This document shows, piece after piece, positions 28,944-39,416 of a stretch of 64,000 bases of DNA. The stretch is taken from the NCBI GenBank assembly GCA_001770205.1, contig MEQL01000047.1, positions 80,816 to 144,815 of the forward strand. The letters run 5' to 3'. Origin of the DNA: Bdellovibrionales bacterium RIFOXYD12_FULL_39_22. Its GTDB lineage: Bacteria > Bdellovibrionota > Bacteriovoracia > Bacteriovoracales > Bacteriovoracaceae. Made by a program: the position numbers and the translations under genes. The notes below the pieces were generated by a model that did no database searches, was not told the DNA's origin, and saw only the letters and a program-made list of their open reading frames with translations. Each line of letters begins with the position of its first letter. Within the stretch, counting starts at the first letter, position 1.

Positions 28944-29415
28944 GTTTAATGTCGTTTTATACCGCCCGGAAATTCCTGGAAATACTGGCACCATTGGCCG
29001 CAGCTGTTTGGCGCTCAACGCTCGCTTAATTCTAATTCGTCCATACGGATTTGATCTCTCCGAAAAATCAGTGCGCCGAGCTGGCCTAGATTATTGGAAA
29101 TATGTGCAGCTAACCGAATATGATTCTTGGGAAGATTTTATGGCGTCCGAAAAACCCACCACTTCTCAACTTTTTTTTCTTAGCACCAAAGCACAAAAGA
29201 ACTACTACCATGCCGCCTTTTCTCCATCCTCTTATCTCGTCTTTGGCCAAGAAACAAAGGGACTGCCGAAATCTCTTTTTGAAGAATTTCCTTCCCAATT
29301 TTTCAAAATACCGATGTATAGCGATAAGGTTCGTTCCCTAAATTTGGCCAATGCCGCCACGGCCGTAATGTATGAGGCCATTCGCCAAATTGACTACACA
29401 TCACAAACTACCTAA
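28936..29415 (+). CDS. trmL: tRNA (cytidine(34)-2'-O)-methyltransferase
   Basis: This small SPOUT enzyme methylates the wobble nucleotide of tRNA-Leu isoacceptors. From the ATG at 28936 the protein is 159 aa, the family length. It has the usual segments NVVLYRPEIPGNTGTIGRSC at the start, FGQETKGLP in the SAM-binding knot, and RSLNLANAATAVMYEA near the end. A longer frame from 28918 would overlap pepA further and adds nothing conserved. The start overlaps the pepA stop by 8 bp. Confidence 0.93.
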   Translation: MHKFNVVLYRPEIPGNTGTIGRSCLALNARLILIRPYGFDLSEKSVRRAGLDYWKYVQLTEYDSWEDFMASEKPTTSQLFFLSTKAQKNYYHAAFSPSSYLVFGQETKGLPKSLFEEFPSQFFKIPMYSDKVRSLNLANAATAVMYEAIRQIDYTSQTT

Positions 29416-29436
29416 TGTTTCTGATAAATTTAAAAA

Positions 29437-30516
29437 CTAGAATTTATACGCCAACGAAAAATTAGTCACCGAACCAAACGATCCCTGCTTATTACCATCA
29501 CGATCTTGTCCAACCATTCCATCGATATTGACCTTTCCTACTGTTATGGTGATGCCAGTAGAAACATCAGTCGTGTTGGAAAAAGATTTAAAATCTCCAC
29601 TAGAATTTTCTTCCCCACCAATAAATGATTGCTTGATTGATGCTCGAAGAAAAAGCCATGGCATTATTTGCGTTTCAAACCCTAAACATAGAGGCAGGCC
29701 ATACTCCGTTAGTTCCAAATCGGCAGTACCTGAAATCTTTTCTGTGTCGCTATAATATTTTAAATCGGCAAATAACTTAGACACACTATCTAACTGGAAA
29801 GTAGTTCCCGCACCAACATTAATTTTTTGCTCCGACTTATGAGTAATATCACCAACCGAAGATTTAAAACCATTTTTTTCATAATCAATAAAAAAAGTGC
29901 TCCCTAAAAAATTATAGGCAACACCCAATTTCATTCCCAAATCAGTTTCCCATTTATCATCTTTAATCGTCGCTCCGTTTGCAACATCCTGAAGATCAAA
30001 ATTACAATAACCATCCACTTTATCGATAGACACACCTAAACCAATACCTACTGCACTATATGATCGATCTACTGCCGATTGACGATCTTTTCCTGCAGCA
30101 AAATGGCCACGCGCTCCCCACGTAAATCCCGCATCTCCTCCAAAAAGAAAATCTACTCGATTGTCTTTGGCCAAAAAATTAGCGGCAGTACGCGCACTAT
30201 TGTTGGCGTTAATTTCACTGCCCAAATAAACACCCCACACAAAATCAGCGAAATCAAAAATAATGCCTCCCTCTGAATTAGGATTGCTATCAGAAGAACT
30301 GGCCGATCCCAATTCAGTAATAAAATAGTTTTTCTGTTGATTGATGGTGGCCGGATTTAAAAAAATTGATCGACTATCTTTGATATAAAATGAACCATAA
30401 TCACTGCTTTGTCCCAAGGCCAACATTCTTGCTTTCGAGGCATAACAAACATTAATTGCACCCCAAAAAATTAGAAACATTACTATCAGGCTTATCCAAA
30501 TTCGAGAATAGATCAT
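29437..30516 (-). CDS. Predicted outer-membrane beta-barrel protein
   Basis: The 359-aa protein has a signal peptide (about 1-26, ending VCYASKA) followed by alternating hydrophobic strands separated by short turns. It ends LAYKF with a C-terminal Phe, the signature of outer-membrane barrels. The SRSIFLNPATI segment near residue 50 resembles the N-terminal plug of FadL-like/UPF0164 proteins, but I would not assign a substrate. It overlaps the upstream gene at 30513 by 4 bp, so they form an operon. Confidence 0.68.
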   Translation of the reverse strand: MIYSRIWISLIVMFLIFWGAINVCYASKARMLALGQSSDYGSFYIKDSRSIFLNPATINQQKNYFITELGSASSSDSNPNSEGGIIFDFADFVWGVYLGSEINANNSARTAANFLAKDNRVDFLFGGDAGFTWGARGHFAAGKDRQSAVDRSYSAVGIGLGVSIDKVDGYCNFDLQDVANGATIKDDKWETDLGMKLGVAYNFLGSTFFIDYEKNGFKSSVGDITHKSEQKINVGAGTTFQLDSVSKLFADLKYYSDTEKISGTADLELTEYGLPLCLGFETQIMPWLFLRASIKQSFIGGEENSSGDFKSFSNTTDVSTGITITVGKVNIDGMVGQDRDGNKQGSFGSVTNFSLAYKF

Positions 30517-31679
30517 ATAATAATTCCCTGTTTTAGTTGTTCAAGTCCCAAAATCCCACGAGCAATGTGCGAAATCTTTTTTCCATTAAAAACTTCCGCA
30601 TATTTATTGTAGAAAATACCAATCAAAGGTGCATTTTCTCCAATAAAATATAACTTTTCATCCGCACCATATCCATTGTTTAAAATAGTATCATCTAATG
30701 TTGCGCAGGGAGAGATTGTTGATAAATAAATAGTATCATTCTTGGCCTTAAAACTGTTGCCAAAAATTTTCTCCAAACCCTTTCTTAGCACTCTAACCCG
30801 ACGAGCAATCTCTTCTTCCGAACTCTCCTCTTCGCTAATAAAATGCAAAAAATCTCCTCTATATTTTCCAAGCAGTCCGCTGTTTTCTCTAAATTCGCCA
30901 ATAAAATGGCCCTGCTCATGTGTCAAACTTAGTGGAATAAACATAGTGGCAACACTATCGGTCACCGGATGATCAAAATAATATGTGACAAAAAGTGAAT
31001 ACAAATTATCACCACTACTTGCGAATTGTCGCAACTTAACATCAATAATTTTTTCTTCGGCCAAATTAAAAAATTCTTTTTGTCCATTACCCCAAATTAA
31101 AAATTCTGATTCAATTAAGACATCGTCGGCACAACGAATCTGCCAAATAGACTTCTCCCCATCCTGGAAATTCTTAACCTCTTGGCCTATTTTTTTTATC
31201 AGCGCATTAATTTTTATTTTATCGAATTTATCTGCAAAGGCAGTATCTGTTAAAAAATCAAAAAACACTTTCTCATTAAAAGTACAGGCCGCCTCAGTAT
31301 AAAACTCTTCTCCAGCTAATAATGGTTCCGACTTTGATCGTCCACCAAACTCCCGAAATTTCTGCTCCTTGAAAAAAATAGGATTCGGGCCGACTGGTAA
31401 TTTCTCTTTTTCTGGCAATATTGCCGCCAGTGCTGCAATATTATCATGGCCTCTCAACCTTGATGGCCCATAACAATGTAGGCACTCTAGCTTAACTTCC
31501 TTAGAAGTTATCAGCAAAATCGACTCCTCTCCCCAATAAGTGGCCAAGGTATGTGCCGCAGAAACAGCAAAAATATCATCGCCCACCACCACACCTTTAT
31601 AGGCCTTGGTGATTCCATCCTTGGTACTAACTTTTTTTAACGAATGCAGCTTCTCAAATACCATCCGATCTAACTCCAC
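30513..31679 (-). CDS. Hypothetical, possible FAD/NAD-binding oxidoreductase-like
   Basis: The 388-aa soluble protein has an early beta-alpha-beta stretch KGVVVGDDIFAVSAAHTLA (about 28-47) and a late segment KLYFIGENAPLIGIFYN (about 345-361). Their order resembles amine-oxidase-type FAD proteins. The glycine-rich loop is degenerate (VGDDIFA instead of GxGxxG), so cofactor binding is doubtful. It overlaps the outer-membrane protein gene by 4 bp. Function unknown. Confidence 0.55.
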   Translation of the reverse strand: MELDRMVFEKLHSLKKVSTKDGITKAYKGVVVGDDIFAVSAAHTLATYWGEESILLITSKEVKLECLHCYGPSRLRGHDNIAALAAILPEKEKLPVGPNPIFFKEQKFREFGGRSKSEPLLAGEEFYTEAACTFNEKVFFDFLTDTAFADKFDKIKINALIKKIGQEVKNFQDGEKSIWQIRCADDVLIESEFLIWGNGQKEFFNLAEEKIIDVKLRQFASSGDNLYSLFVTYYFDHPVTDSVATMFIPLSLTHEQGHFIGEFRENSGLLGKYRGDFLHFISEEESSEEEIARRVRVLRKGLEKIFGNSFKAKNDTIYLSTISPCATLDDTILNNGYGADEKLYFIGENAPLIGIFYNKYAEVFNGKKISHIARGILGLEQLKQGIII

Positions 31680-31734
31680 GGTTAACTAAAATATAAATTA
31701 TGCTAAAAAATATACTGTGATAATTTTGAAAATA

Positions 31735-33231
31735 CTAGCGAACAATCAGTCGATCACCCTCTCGGATCATCCGATTATTGATAATTTCTAAATTTGATAC
31801 AATCAAACTATAAAGTGGTGTATTAGTTTTTTTTGCTACATCCCACAAAGTATCTCCCCGCCTTACCGTATATCGATTGGAAGAATTTAAATGCTTACCC
31901 TGTGCTTTGGCCAATTTAACAAGGCCTTTATATTTGCTTCGGGCCAACACCTCTTTTCGTGGCCGCTCATATAAATCAGCATACATATTGTTTTTTAAAT
32001 CGTGATCGGCACGAAAAGGAAGAGCAATTGCCTGCCCCTTCACAATTCTGGCCCCGGCATCGATTCCATTGAGTTCTTCCAAAACATAGGGCGCTACACT
32101 AAATTTTTTGGCAATATCTCGAAGTGTGGAGGCCTGTCCTTGAACACTGTATCGTCTGAAATTAGTTGCCTTCAAATCAACTCCAGAGGCCACTACATCG
32201 GCCCATTTTGCCTTGGAATTAATTGGCACTCGAAGTTTATAATAGCTAACATTTGGAGGAGTAAACCAACGCATAACTTCCGGATTAAGGCGTTGCAACT
32301 CTTCAAAATCAACTCCCATTTGTTCCGCCAATGCCACTAAATCTGTCATCGGGGGAACATCAATCTCATCAAAATCTAGTTGCTCATGAAAATCAATATC
32401 CTCAAAACCGAAGGCCTTTAAATTTTTTCCAATGATGGCCAAGGCCATTATTTTTGGCACATAGTTTTTGGTTTCACTGCGCAAATAACGCCCTTCCCGC
32501 AAGCTCCAAAAATTTTCTGTATTATATTTTCGAATTGCCCGATTAACTTTTCCCTCTCCAGCATTATAAGCTGATGCGGCCAACTCCCAAGATCCAAATT
32601 GCTTGTACAGTACCGTTAAGTAATTGCAGGCCGCAATAGTGGATTTTATCGGGTCCATCCGCTCATCAACATACCAATCAATTTTTAGGCCAAATTTCTT
32701 TCCAGTGTATGACATAAATTGCCACGGGCCAACTGCGCGCGCCCACGACTTGGCCTTATCTTGAAAACCAGATTCTGCCATGGCCAAAAAAATCAAATCC
32801 CGCGGCAGTCCATGATCTTCCAAAATTTGTCCCATCAGTGGGGCATAACGGCCAGAACGTGCTGAATATCTTTCAAAAAAACCTCTGCCACGATTTAAAA
32901 AATAGTGAATCCAGGTTTGTACAGCAGAATTGAAAACCACCGGGATATCGAAATAGTAGTTATCCAAATTCAATTGCTCTGCACCATATAAAAAATAAGT
33001 CCTACTGTGATGATTACCAGCATCATCTATGCTGGAACTACCGATAATACTCTTTCCATCATGCGAGGCTTTATCAGCTGTATCTCCCCCCTCTCCATTT
33101 TCTAGCTCTGTGGTGGTTACTTGCTGAGGAGCTCTTCCTCCCTCCTCTAATGGATTCGTATTCACCGAACTACATCCAACAAACTGCATCAATAAAACGA
33201 ACCAACAACAAACAACAAGCGTCTCTTTCAT
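31735..33231 (-). CDS. mltD: Membrane-bound lytic murein transglycosylase D with LysM repeats
   Basis: MltD cleaves peptidoglycan to anhydro-muropeptides in the periplasm. A lipoprotein signal ends QFVGC (Cys20). The SLT domain (about 130-250) has catalytic E153 in LAMAESGF, then AVGPWQFM and ASAYNAGEGKV. A MltD-type linker with VDFEELQRLNPEVMR is followed by two clear LysM domains, one near 358-402 and one at 452-498 (YTVRRGDTLWDVAKK). A Gly/Glu-rich spacer follows the lipid anchor. The gene is 498 aa and monocistronic. A TTGACT/GAGAAT pair with 17 bp spacing lies upstream near 33272-33300. Confidence 0.92.
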   Translation of the reverse strand: MKETLVVCCWFVLLMQFVGCSSVNTNPLEEGGRAPQQVTTTELENGEGGDTADKASHDGKSIIGSSSIDDAGNHHSRTYFLYGAEQLNLDNYYFDIPVVFNSAVQTWIHYFLNRGRGFFERYSARSGRYAPLMGQILEDHGLPRDLIFLAMAESGFQDKAKSWARAVGPWQFMSYTGKKFGLKIDWYVDERMDPIKSTIAACNYLTVLYKQFGSWELAASAYNAGEGKVNRAIRKYNTENFWSLREGRYLRSETKNYVPKIMALAIIGKNLKAFGFEDIDFHEQLDFDEIDVPPMTDLVALAEQMGVDFEELQRLNPEVMRWFTPPNVSYYKLRVPINSKAKWADVVASGVDLKATNFRRYSVQGQASTLRDIAKKFSVAPYVLEELNGIDAGARIVKGQAIALPFRADHDLKNNMYADLYERPRKEVLARSKYKGLVKLAKAQGKHLNSSNRYTVRRGDTLWDVAKKTNTPLYSLIVSNLEIINNRMIREGDRLIVR

Positions 33232-33357
33232 AACAACCGTTACACCCTGATATAATTATTATTAGTAGTATTTCTACAATTCTCCACGATCACCTCATTC
33301 AAGTCAACCCGGAGTAAAATCTTCTCGGATTTTATCGCTTAAAAATTTATGGTATAA

Positions 33358-33912
33358 ATGGCCATGCTACACTATTTGCAAAATAAAATCATACTTTTTT
33401 TATCTCTTTCTTTCTTGAGCAATTTACTCTTTTCCAAGATGGATCCGCCCAATTATGATTTTAGCTTAGATGCACTAAAAGATTTTTTTCCAAATTCTTC
33501 CATTGAGGAAATTAAAAAAAAATATCCCGAGAGTGAGCTTTTGGAGTCCAAAAATGGAGTTTCGCTTTATCGATTTTATATCACTCAACTACGCTATAAA
33601 TTCCCTCTCTTTTTGCAAGTGACAAATGGCAAGGCCATTGATCTCTACGCTAAACTTCCCTCGTATTTTTCTCATGACGTTTTTCATCAAAGCTTAATAA
33701 ATCGCTATGGCCCACAGGACAAATATCATAAGCAAGAAAACAACGCGGTCTATATTTGGAATGATAAGGATGGAAACAAACACATTTATGAGGGTTCGTG
33801 CACCATCACCTGCTTTCCTCTCTACTACAGCGTAATTAGCAACGGCACGGCCGATATAACTCCCTTTGTTGATAAATTAAAGATAAAGGAAATTAAGCTT
33901 GAATTATTTTAG
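33358..33912 (+). CDS. Hypothetical secreted protein
   Basis: The 184-aa product has an N-terminal signal-like hydrophobic segment (about 8-26) and a mature part with no family I know. It contains ALKDFFPNSSIEEIKKKYPESELLE and a YIWNDKDGNKHIYEGSCTITCF segment with a Cys pair. There is no Shine-Dalgarno sequence. TATAAA sits 6 bp before an in-frame ATG at 33364, so a leaderless message from that ATG is possible. The 3' end overlaps the convergent lgt gene by 20 bp. Confidence 0.55.
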   Translation: MAMLHYLQNKIILFLSLSFLSNLLFSKMDPPNYDFSLDALKDFFPNSSIEEIKKKYPESELLESKNGVSLYRFYITQLRYKFPLFLQVTNGKAIDLYAKLPSYFSHDVFHQSLINRYGPQDKYHKQENNAVYIWNDKDGNKHIYEGSCTITCFPLYYSVISNGTADITPFVDKLKIKEIKLELF

Positions 33913-34684
33913 GTTGTGTTTTTAGACTATACCAAAGCGCGAACACTCCACACAGCGACATAATTATACACAGTATTTGCCCCATTGTTGTCGTTCCACC
34001 TAGGTAGTATCCCATTTGCACATCCGCTTCGCGGAAAAATTCAATAAAATACCTAAATACTCCATAGATAATTAAAAAAAGTGCATACTGCACTCCACAG
34101 CGAGAGATATTTTTTCTACTTATCCACAATATAGAAAATAAAACAATTCCTTCAAAAAATGCTTCGTACAATTGAGAGGGATGGCGCGGATATGGGCCGC
34201 CTCCAGGAAAAATCATTCCCCAGGGTACATCGGTCACTCGCCCAAACAGCTCCATATTTAAAAAATTTCCAATACGCCCAAAAAAAAGTCCTTGCGCCCC
34301 TACTGTGACAACGCAATCCCAAACATGAAAAAGATGAATTTTATTTTTTCTAGCAAAAATTAACCCCGCGATAGCATAACCGATAATGGCACCGTGGAAA
34401 CTAAGTCCTCCCTCCCACACATAAAAAATTCTCAGCGGATCATCAAACAGTTGTTGCTGGCCATAAACCAACACATAGGTTATGCGTGCTCCCAAAAACA
34501 TCCCAAGAAACATGTGGGTTACCAGCGAATCAATCTTTTCCCGGGGGATTTTAAACAACCCCTCCTTAACCAAGCGGTGACATAAAAAAGTAGCGATGAC
34601 ATAGCCTATTAGATACATCATGCCATACCAACGTACCTGTAGTACGCCTAACTTGAAAATTGTCGGATCAAAATTTACTTCCAT
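33893..34684 (-). CDS. lgt: Prolipoprotein diacylglyceryl transferase
   Basis: Lgt adds diacylglycerol to the lipobox cysteine of prolipoproteins at the inner membrane, serving the many lipoproteins in this window. The 263-aa protein has seven spans, the GGLSFHGAIIG segment (about 92-102), the signature GRIGNFLNMELFGR (about 136-149) and HPSQLYEAFFEG near residue 168. The start ATG at 34684 precedes MEVNFDPTIFKLG. It is probably co-transcribed with the gene at 34712. Confidence 0.95.
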   Translation of the reverse strand: MEVNFDPTIFKLGVLQVRWYGMMYLIGYVIATFLCHRLVKEGLFKIPREKIDSLVTHMFLGMFLGARITYVLVYGQQQLFDDPLRIFYVWEGGLSFHGAIIGYAIAGLIFARKNKIHLFHVWDCVVTVGAQGLFFGRIGNFLNMELFGRVTDVPWGMIFPGGGPYPRHPSQLYEAFFEGIVLFSILWISRKNISRCGVQYALFLIIYGVFRYFIEFFREADVQMGYYLGGTTTMGQILCIIMSLCGVFALWYSLKTQPKIIQA

Positions 34685-34711
34685 AATTTATTTGAGCTTA
34701 ATGGCAGATGA

Positions 34712-35524
34712 TCATAAAGACAAGTCTGTTCTTGGCCGAAAACTTTCTTCTGGATGAAGAAGGCCCTGAACACTCTTTGATAGCGCTTGAATAATTTGCC
34801 TTACTGGAACGCTCGGGCCATTGTAATCAAAATACGAAGTATGGGTAGTCAAAAAACTCAACAACTCCTCTGCTGACATGGCAACATTCCTTCCATGTAG
34901 GGTAGAGTTAAGACGCATAATTTTAAATCTAGCACTCAACTTCTTATTTCCATCCAACGAAATTATATTATTCTTAAAAAAATCGAAATAGACGGCCTCT
35001 CCTTTGGATTTATTTTGACGCATGATTACGACTCCTTCATCCACTGGCACTCCCCAAAATCCAACAACACCCAACGGAGCAAGCGCCCAGCTTAGAAAGC
35101 GGTTGATAATCACTTTGTATACCCCATCATTTTCTGGACCGCCAAAATCTTCAAATGCCGCTAACTGCCATTCGCATGACATAAAAGAATAAACCATTAC
35201 TCCAAATTTTTTATACCTATATATTTTATGGCCTGGCCGAGGAACAATGCTTTCGGCACCCCATAAATCATCCTCCCCTCTTCGATCTATTTCTCTAGCA
35301 ATAGTCGGAGTCGGCAGAACCATTGAAAGTATTCGCATGTTCCGTACCAGTCCAATAGACTTAATCAGTTTTGCTATCTCTCCAGCATCCAATTGCGTAA
35401 ACTTATTTTTACCCAGAAAAGTTGCTAAGTTTGGTGAAAAGCTATTTTTTATGAATTTGACGTAAACAGGAATTTCTAGCTCTTTAGCAAATTGAAAATA
35501 TTCAAATTCTTCGTTAGTTGCCAC
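34712..35524 (-). CDS. Hypothetical cytosolic protein upstream of lgt
   Basis: I do not recognise this 270-aa protein. There is no signal peptide. Aromatic-rich segments such as YRYKKFGVMVYSFMSCEWQL and a hydrophobic FLSWALAPLGVVGFWGVPVDEG lie in the middle, and the C-terminus is a Ser/His-rich tail. It lies 27 bp upstream of lgt on the same strand, so the two are probably expressed together. Function unknown. Confidence 0.55.
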   Translation of the reverse strand: MATNEEFEYFQFAKELEIPVYVKFIKNSFSPNLATFLGKNKFTQLDAGEIAKLIKSIGLVRNMRILSMVLPTPTIAREIDRRGEDDLWGAESIVPRPGHKIYRYKKFGVMVYSFMSCEWQLAAFEDFGGPENDGVYKVIINRFLSWALAPLGVVGFWGVPVDEGVVIMRQNKSKGEAVYFDFFKNNIISLDGNKKLSARFKIMRLNSTLHGRNVAMSAEELLSFLTTHTSYFDYNGPSVPVRQIIQALSKSVQGLLHPEESFRPRTDLSL

Positions 35525-35678
35525 AAATGCCTCCCCGAATTTGAGGGATCAACCGCCCTCCATCATCTCAGACCACTTATCGACTTTTCCTAATAATTCT
35601 TGACTGTGCCACCAGCTCCTTTCTGACCGTTTTGCTCAGAATTCTTCTTCCGCCCTAACATTTCTTTAATATCAAACC

Positions 35679-35802
35679 TTGACATCATGAGACAAAGCTA
35701 ATAAAAGTCATAGGTTCATATCCGACGAAACTGCAGGGAAAACAAAGATTCTATGCTGAACATAGGGCCCCTGTATTTGTCATGACTACCCTGGAGGGCA
35801 AG
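35679..35802 (+). promoter_or_regulatory. Promoter and structured leader of rplU
   Basis: TTGACA (35679-35684) and TAAAAG (35702-35707) are 17 bp apart. Downstream, TGCAGGG (35732-35738) can pair with CCCTGTA (35769-35775) around an inner hairpin CTATG-CTGAA-CATAG. The CAGGG arm can alternatively pair with CCCTG at 35789-35793, which abuts the GGAGGG ribosome-binding site of rplU. Ribosomal protein leaders often work this way; regulation here is inferred. Confidence 0.45.
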
Positions 35803-36171
35803 ATGTATAGTGTTGTAGAAATTTCAGGCCACCAATACAAGGTTAAGGCCGGTGACCTAATAGACGTTGAAAAACTTTCCGCACATGAAGAAGGAAGTAC
35901 CGTAACTTTTGATAAAGTTCTTTTTGTTGGTGGTGATAATAATCTCGTGGGACTTCCAACTGTTGCTGGCGCCAAAGTGACCGCCAAAATAATTCGCCAT
36001 GATCGCAGTAGAAAATTGTTAATCCACAAGCGCAAAAAGGCCGGCCGGAAATATACTAATGGTTTCAGAAAACACTACACGGCACTACTCATTACCGAAC
36101 TTGCCGATGGCAAGGGTAATGTAAAAACCATTGATAAAAGTTCAAAGGCCGCAGAGAAATTTTTAAAATAG
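35803..36171 (+). CDS. rplU: 50S ribosomal protein L21
   Basis: L21 binds 23S rRNA in the large subunit. The 122-aa protein has the typical start MYSVVEISGHQYKVKAGDLI and the conserved HKRRKK-like stretch LLIHKRKKAGRKYTNGFRKHYT, then a short Lys-rich tail. The ATG at 35803 is preceded by GGAGGG and matches the family start; upstream ATGs in the same frame are not used by homologues. It heads the conserved rplU-rpmA-obgE block. Confidence 0.96.
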   Translation: MYSVVEISGHQYKVKAGDLIDVEKLSAHEEGSTVTFDKVLFVGGDNNLVGLPTVAGAKVTAKIIRHDRSRKLLIHKRKKAGRKYTNGFRKHYTALLITELADGKGNVKTIDKSSKAAEKFLK

Positions 36172-36219
36172 AGATAAACGTATTTATATAAAGATTTGAG
36201 ATAAGCAAGGAGCAACATA

Positions 36220-36468
36220 ATGGCACATAAAAAAGCGGGCGGTTCCACCACAAACGGACGTGATTCTAACCCTAAGATGTATGGCGTAAAAAAATATGGC
36301 GGAGAGAATGTAATTACCGGCAATATCATTGTTAGACAATGCGGCTCAAAAATTCATCCTGGAACCGGCGTTGGCATGGGTAAAGACTTTACTATTTTTG
36401 CCACCCGTGATGGAAATGTTAAATTTTCTTTCTATAGCAAGAAAAAACAGATTGTTTCAGTAATTTAA
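36220..36468 (+). CDS. rpmA: 50S ribosomal protein L27
   Basis: L27 reaches the peptidyl-transferase centre with its N-terminus. The 82-aa protein starts [19 protein letters not shown], matching family members that lack an N-terminal cleavage extension, and has [26 protein letters not shown] lies upstream. It follows rplU by 48 bp and is followed by a strong terminator, which separates it from obgE. Confidence 0.97.
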   Translation: MAHKKAGGSTTNGRDSNPKMYGVKKYGGENVITGNIIVRQCGSKIHPGTGVGMGKDFTIFATRDGNVKFSFYSKKKQIVSVI

Positions 36469-36512
36469 TCGCTCATAGATTTATTAGTGATTAAATATAC
36501 AAACTAGATAAT

Positions 36513-36546
36513 AAAAAAGGGGAGGCGAAAAACTCCCCTTTTTTTT
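36513..36546 (+). terminator. Rho-independent terminator after rpmA
   Basis: AAAAAAGGGGAG (36513-36524) pairs with CTCCCCTTTTTT (from 36533) around an 8-nt loop and runs into eight Ts. It ends rplU-rpmA 28 bp before the obgE start, so obgE needs its own promoter or read-through. Confidence 0.93.
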
Positions 36547-36553
36547 CACCTAG

Positions 36554-38063
<1,510 letters not shown>

Positions 38064-38077
38064 CAACTCTAGATGGT

Positions 38078-38548
38078 ATGAAAGAGTTACATATAATCTC
38101 TGTCGGAAAAATAAAAGAATCTCGAATTGTTGAACTAGAACAAGAATATTGCAAGCGATTGCCTTCTCACTTTTTAAAAATACACGAAGTAAAATCTTTT
38201 GAAGAAAATACCATCTTAGAAGCGCAGGCCATCGAAAAAAAAATCGAAGCAATCATAGGGCGCAGTAATAGTTCTAATTTTGATCTCATTTTACTTTCAG
38301 AACATGGTAAAAATAGAAGCACTCCTGAATTTGCCGACTGGTTATATAATCTTTTGGCCGCACCTTCGGGTAAAATATTTCTGGCCATCGGCGGGGCCGC
38401 CGGCCTGGATAAATCTTTATACCATAAAAGCAATCAGCTCCTCTCATTATCTCCGCTGACATTTCCCCATAAGCTTGCCAGACTAATTCTCATTGAGCAG
38501 ATCTATCGCGCTTACACTATAAAAAACAATCACCCCTATCATAAATAA
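38078..38548 (+). CDS. rlmH: 23S rRNA (pseudouridine(1915)-N3)-methyltransferase
   Basis: This small SPOUT enzyme modifies helix 69 of 23S rRNA. The 156-aa protein has the SAM-knot segment FLAIGGAAGLDKSLYHK and the terminal signature FPHKLARLILIEQIYRAYTI followed by NNHPYHK. It lies 14 bp after rsfS and ends the conserved ribosome block, as in many bacteria. Confidence 0.95.
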   Translation: MKELHIISVGKIKESRIVELEQEYCKRLPSHFLKIHEVKSFEENTILEAQAIEKKIEAIIGRSNSSNFDLILLSEHGKNRSTPEFADWLYNLLAAPSGKIFLAIGGAAGLDKSLYHKSNQLLSLSPLTFPHKLARLILIEQIYRAYTIKNNHPYHK

Positions 38549-38660
38549 GAAAAAAATTTGCCGCGTAAAAAAAACGGGACGGCAACAATCTAGACATTAG
38601 AATAAATTAAATGTTAGCCTATTTATAAGTTAGATTGGCCGTTTAAATAGGGGAGAGATG

Positions 38661-39389
38661 ATGCGATCGTTTGTATTTAAAATTTTGTACATTTTTTTGA
38701 TGGCCTTTTTCTTGCTTGCTCCCTCCTGGGGAAAAATACCCCCCGCTTCCATAACTCCGCCCGATCGCTACATCTTTGATCGGGCATCACGAATCCCTTT
38801 GGAATTTCAAAAACTGCTTCCTCGCTGGAATAGTAGCGATTATGTCGTTATCTATGTCCGCACGGCCATAATTAATCGCGACATCAGAGATCTGCGGCCA
38901 GAAACGATAAATGATGAAAATACACTTCGCCAATTCCTAAGCGCCAAGGCCACAGAAGAAATTAAAGAACGAACTTTCAAAATTACCAAGAAAGTAGAGA
39001 TCGGAGTTTTTTTTAAAACAGTATCCTTCACACAAGAAAACTTTAGTGAAAATTATGAGGAAGAAAATGACAATGAGGCCTTAACAAATATTTTCTCTAG
39101 CATAGCTCAATTTCCATATGCTAAAAATAAAACCGATGATGATAGTCCTGATAATGTCCAAATGTTTAGTTATGGAAATAATTTTTCCAGTATGTTTAAA
39201 GAATCAGTTGGCCTCAATCGCTTTTTCGATGGTGGCGAAAATAAAACTTTTTTTGTCTCCTACTCTTTTGCCAGTATCACTTCCGAAAACTACGAAGAAC
39301 ATCGTTTCATTTTGAATAATTTCTTAAAATCACAAACAGAACAAGAGTTTAACAACTTGTTAAACAACGTTGGTGTTCTTTTCAGATAA
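38661..39389 (+). CDS. Hypothetical secreted protein
   Basis: The 242-aa product has a clear signal peptide (about 1-25, hydrophobic core ILYIFLMAFFLLA, ending SWG). The mature part is acidic, with EENFSENYEEENDNEALTN and a Phe-rich SFASITSENYEE segment. I know no matching family. The second of two adjacent ATGs is chosen for better spacing from GGGGAGAG. It lies alone between rlmH and the convergent small heat-shock gene. Confidence 0.58.
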   Translation: MRSFVFKILYIFLMAFFLLAPSWGKIPPASITPPDRYIFDRASRIPLEFQKLLPRWNSSDYVVIYVRTAIINRDIRDLRPETINDENTLRQFLSAKATEEIKERTFKITKKVEIGVFFKTVSFTQENFSENYEEENDNEALTNIFSSIAQFPYAKNKTDDDSPDNVQMFSYGNNFSSMFKESVGLNRFFDGGENKTFFVSYSFASITSENYEEHRFILNNFLKSQTEQEFNNLLNNVGVLFR

Positions 39390-39416
39390 TCAATAATCTG
39401 CGCTCTAATCTTACCA

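Noticed and set aside
38558..38585. TTGCCG/CGGCAA hairpin after rlmH as a terminator
   Set aside because: There is no T-tract on the plus strand; the T-run lies on the other strand, where no gene reads into it.
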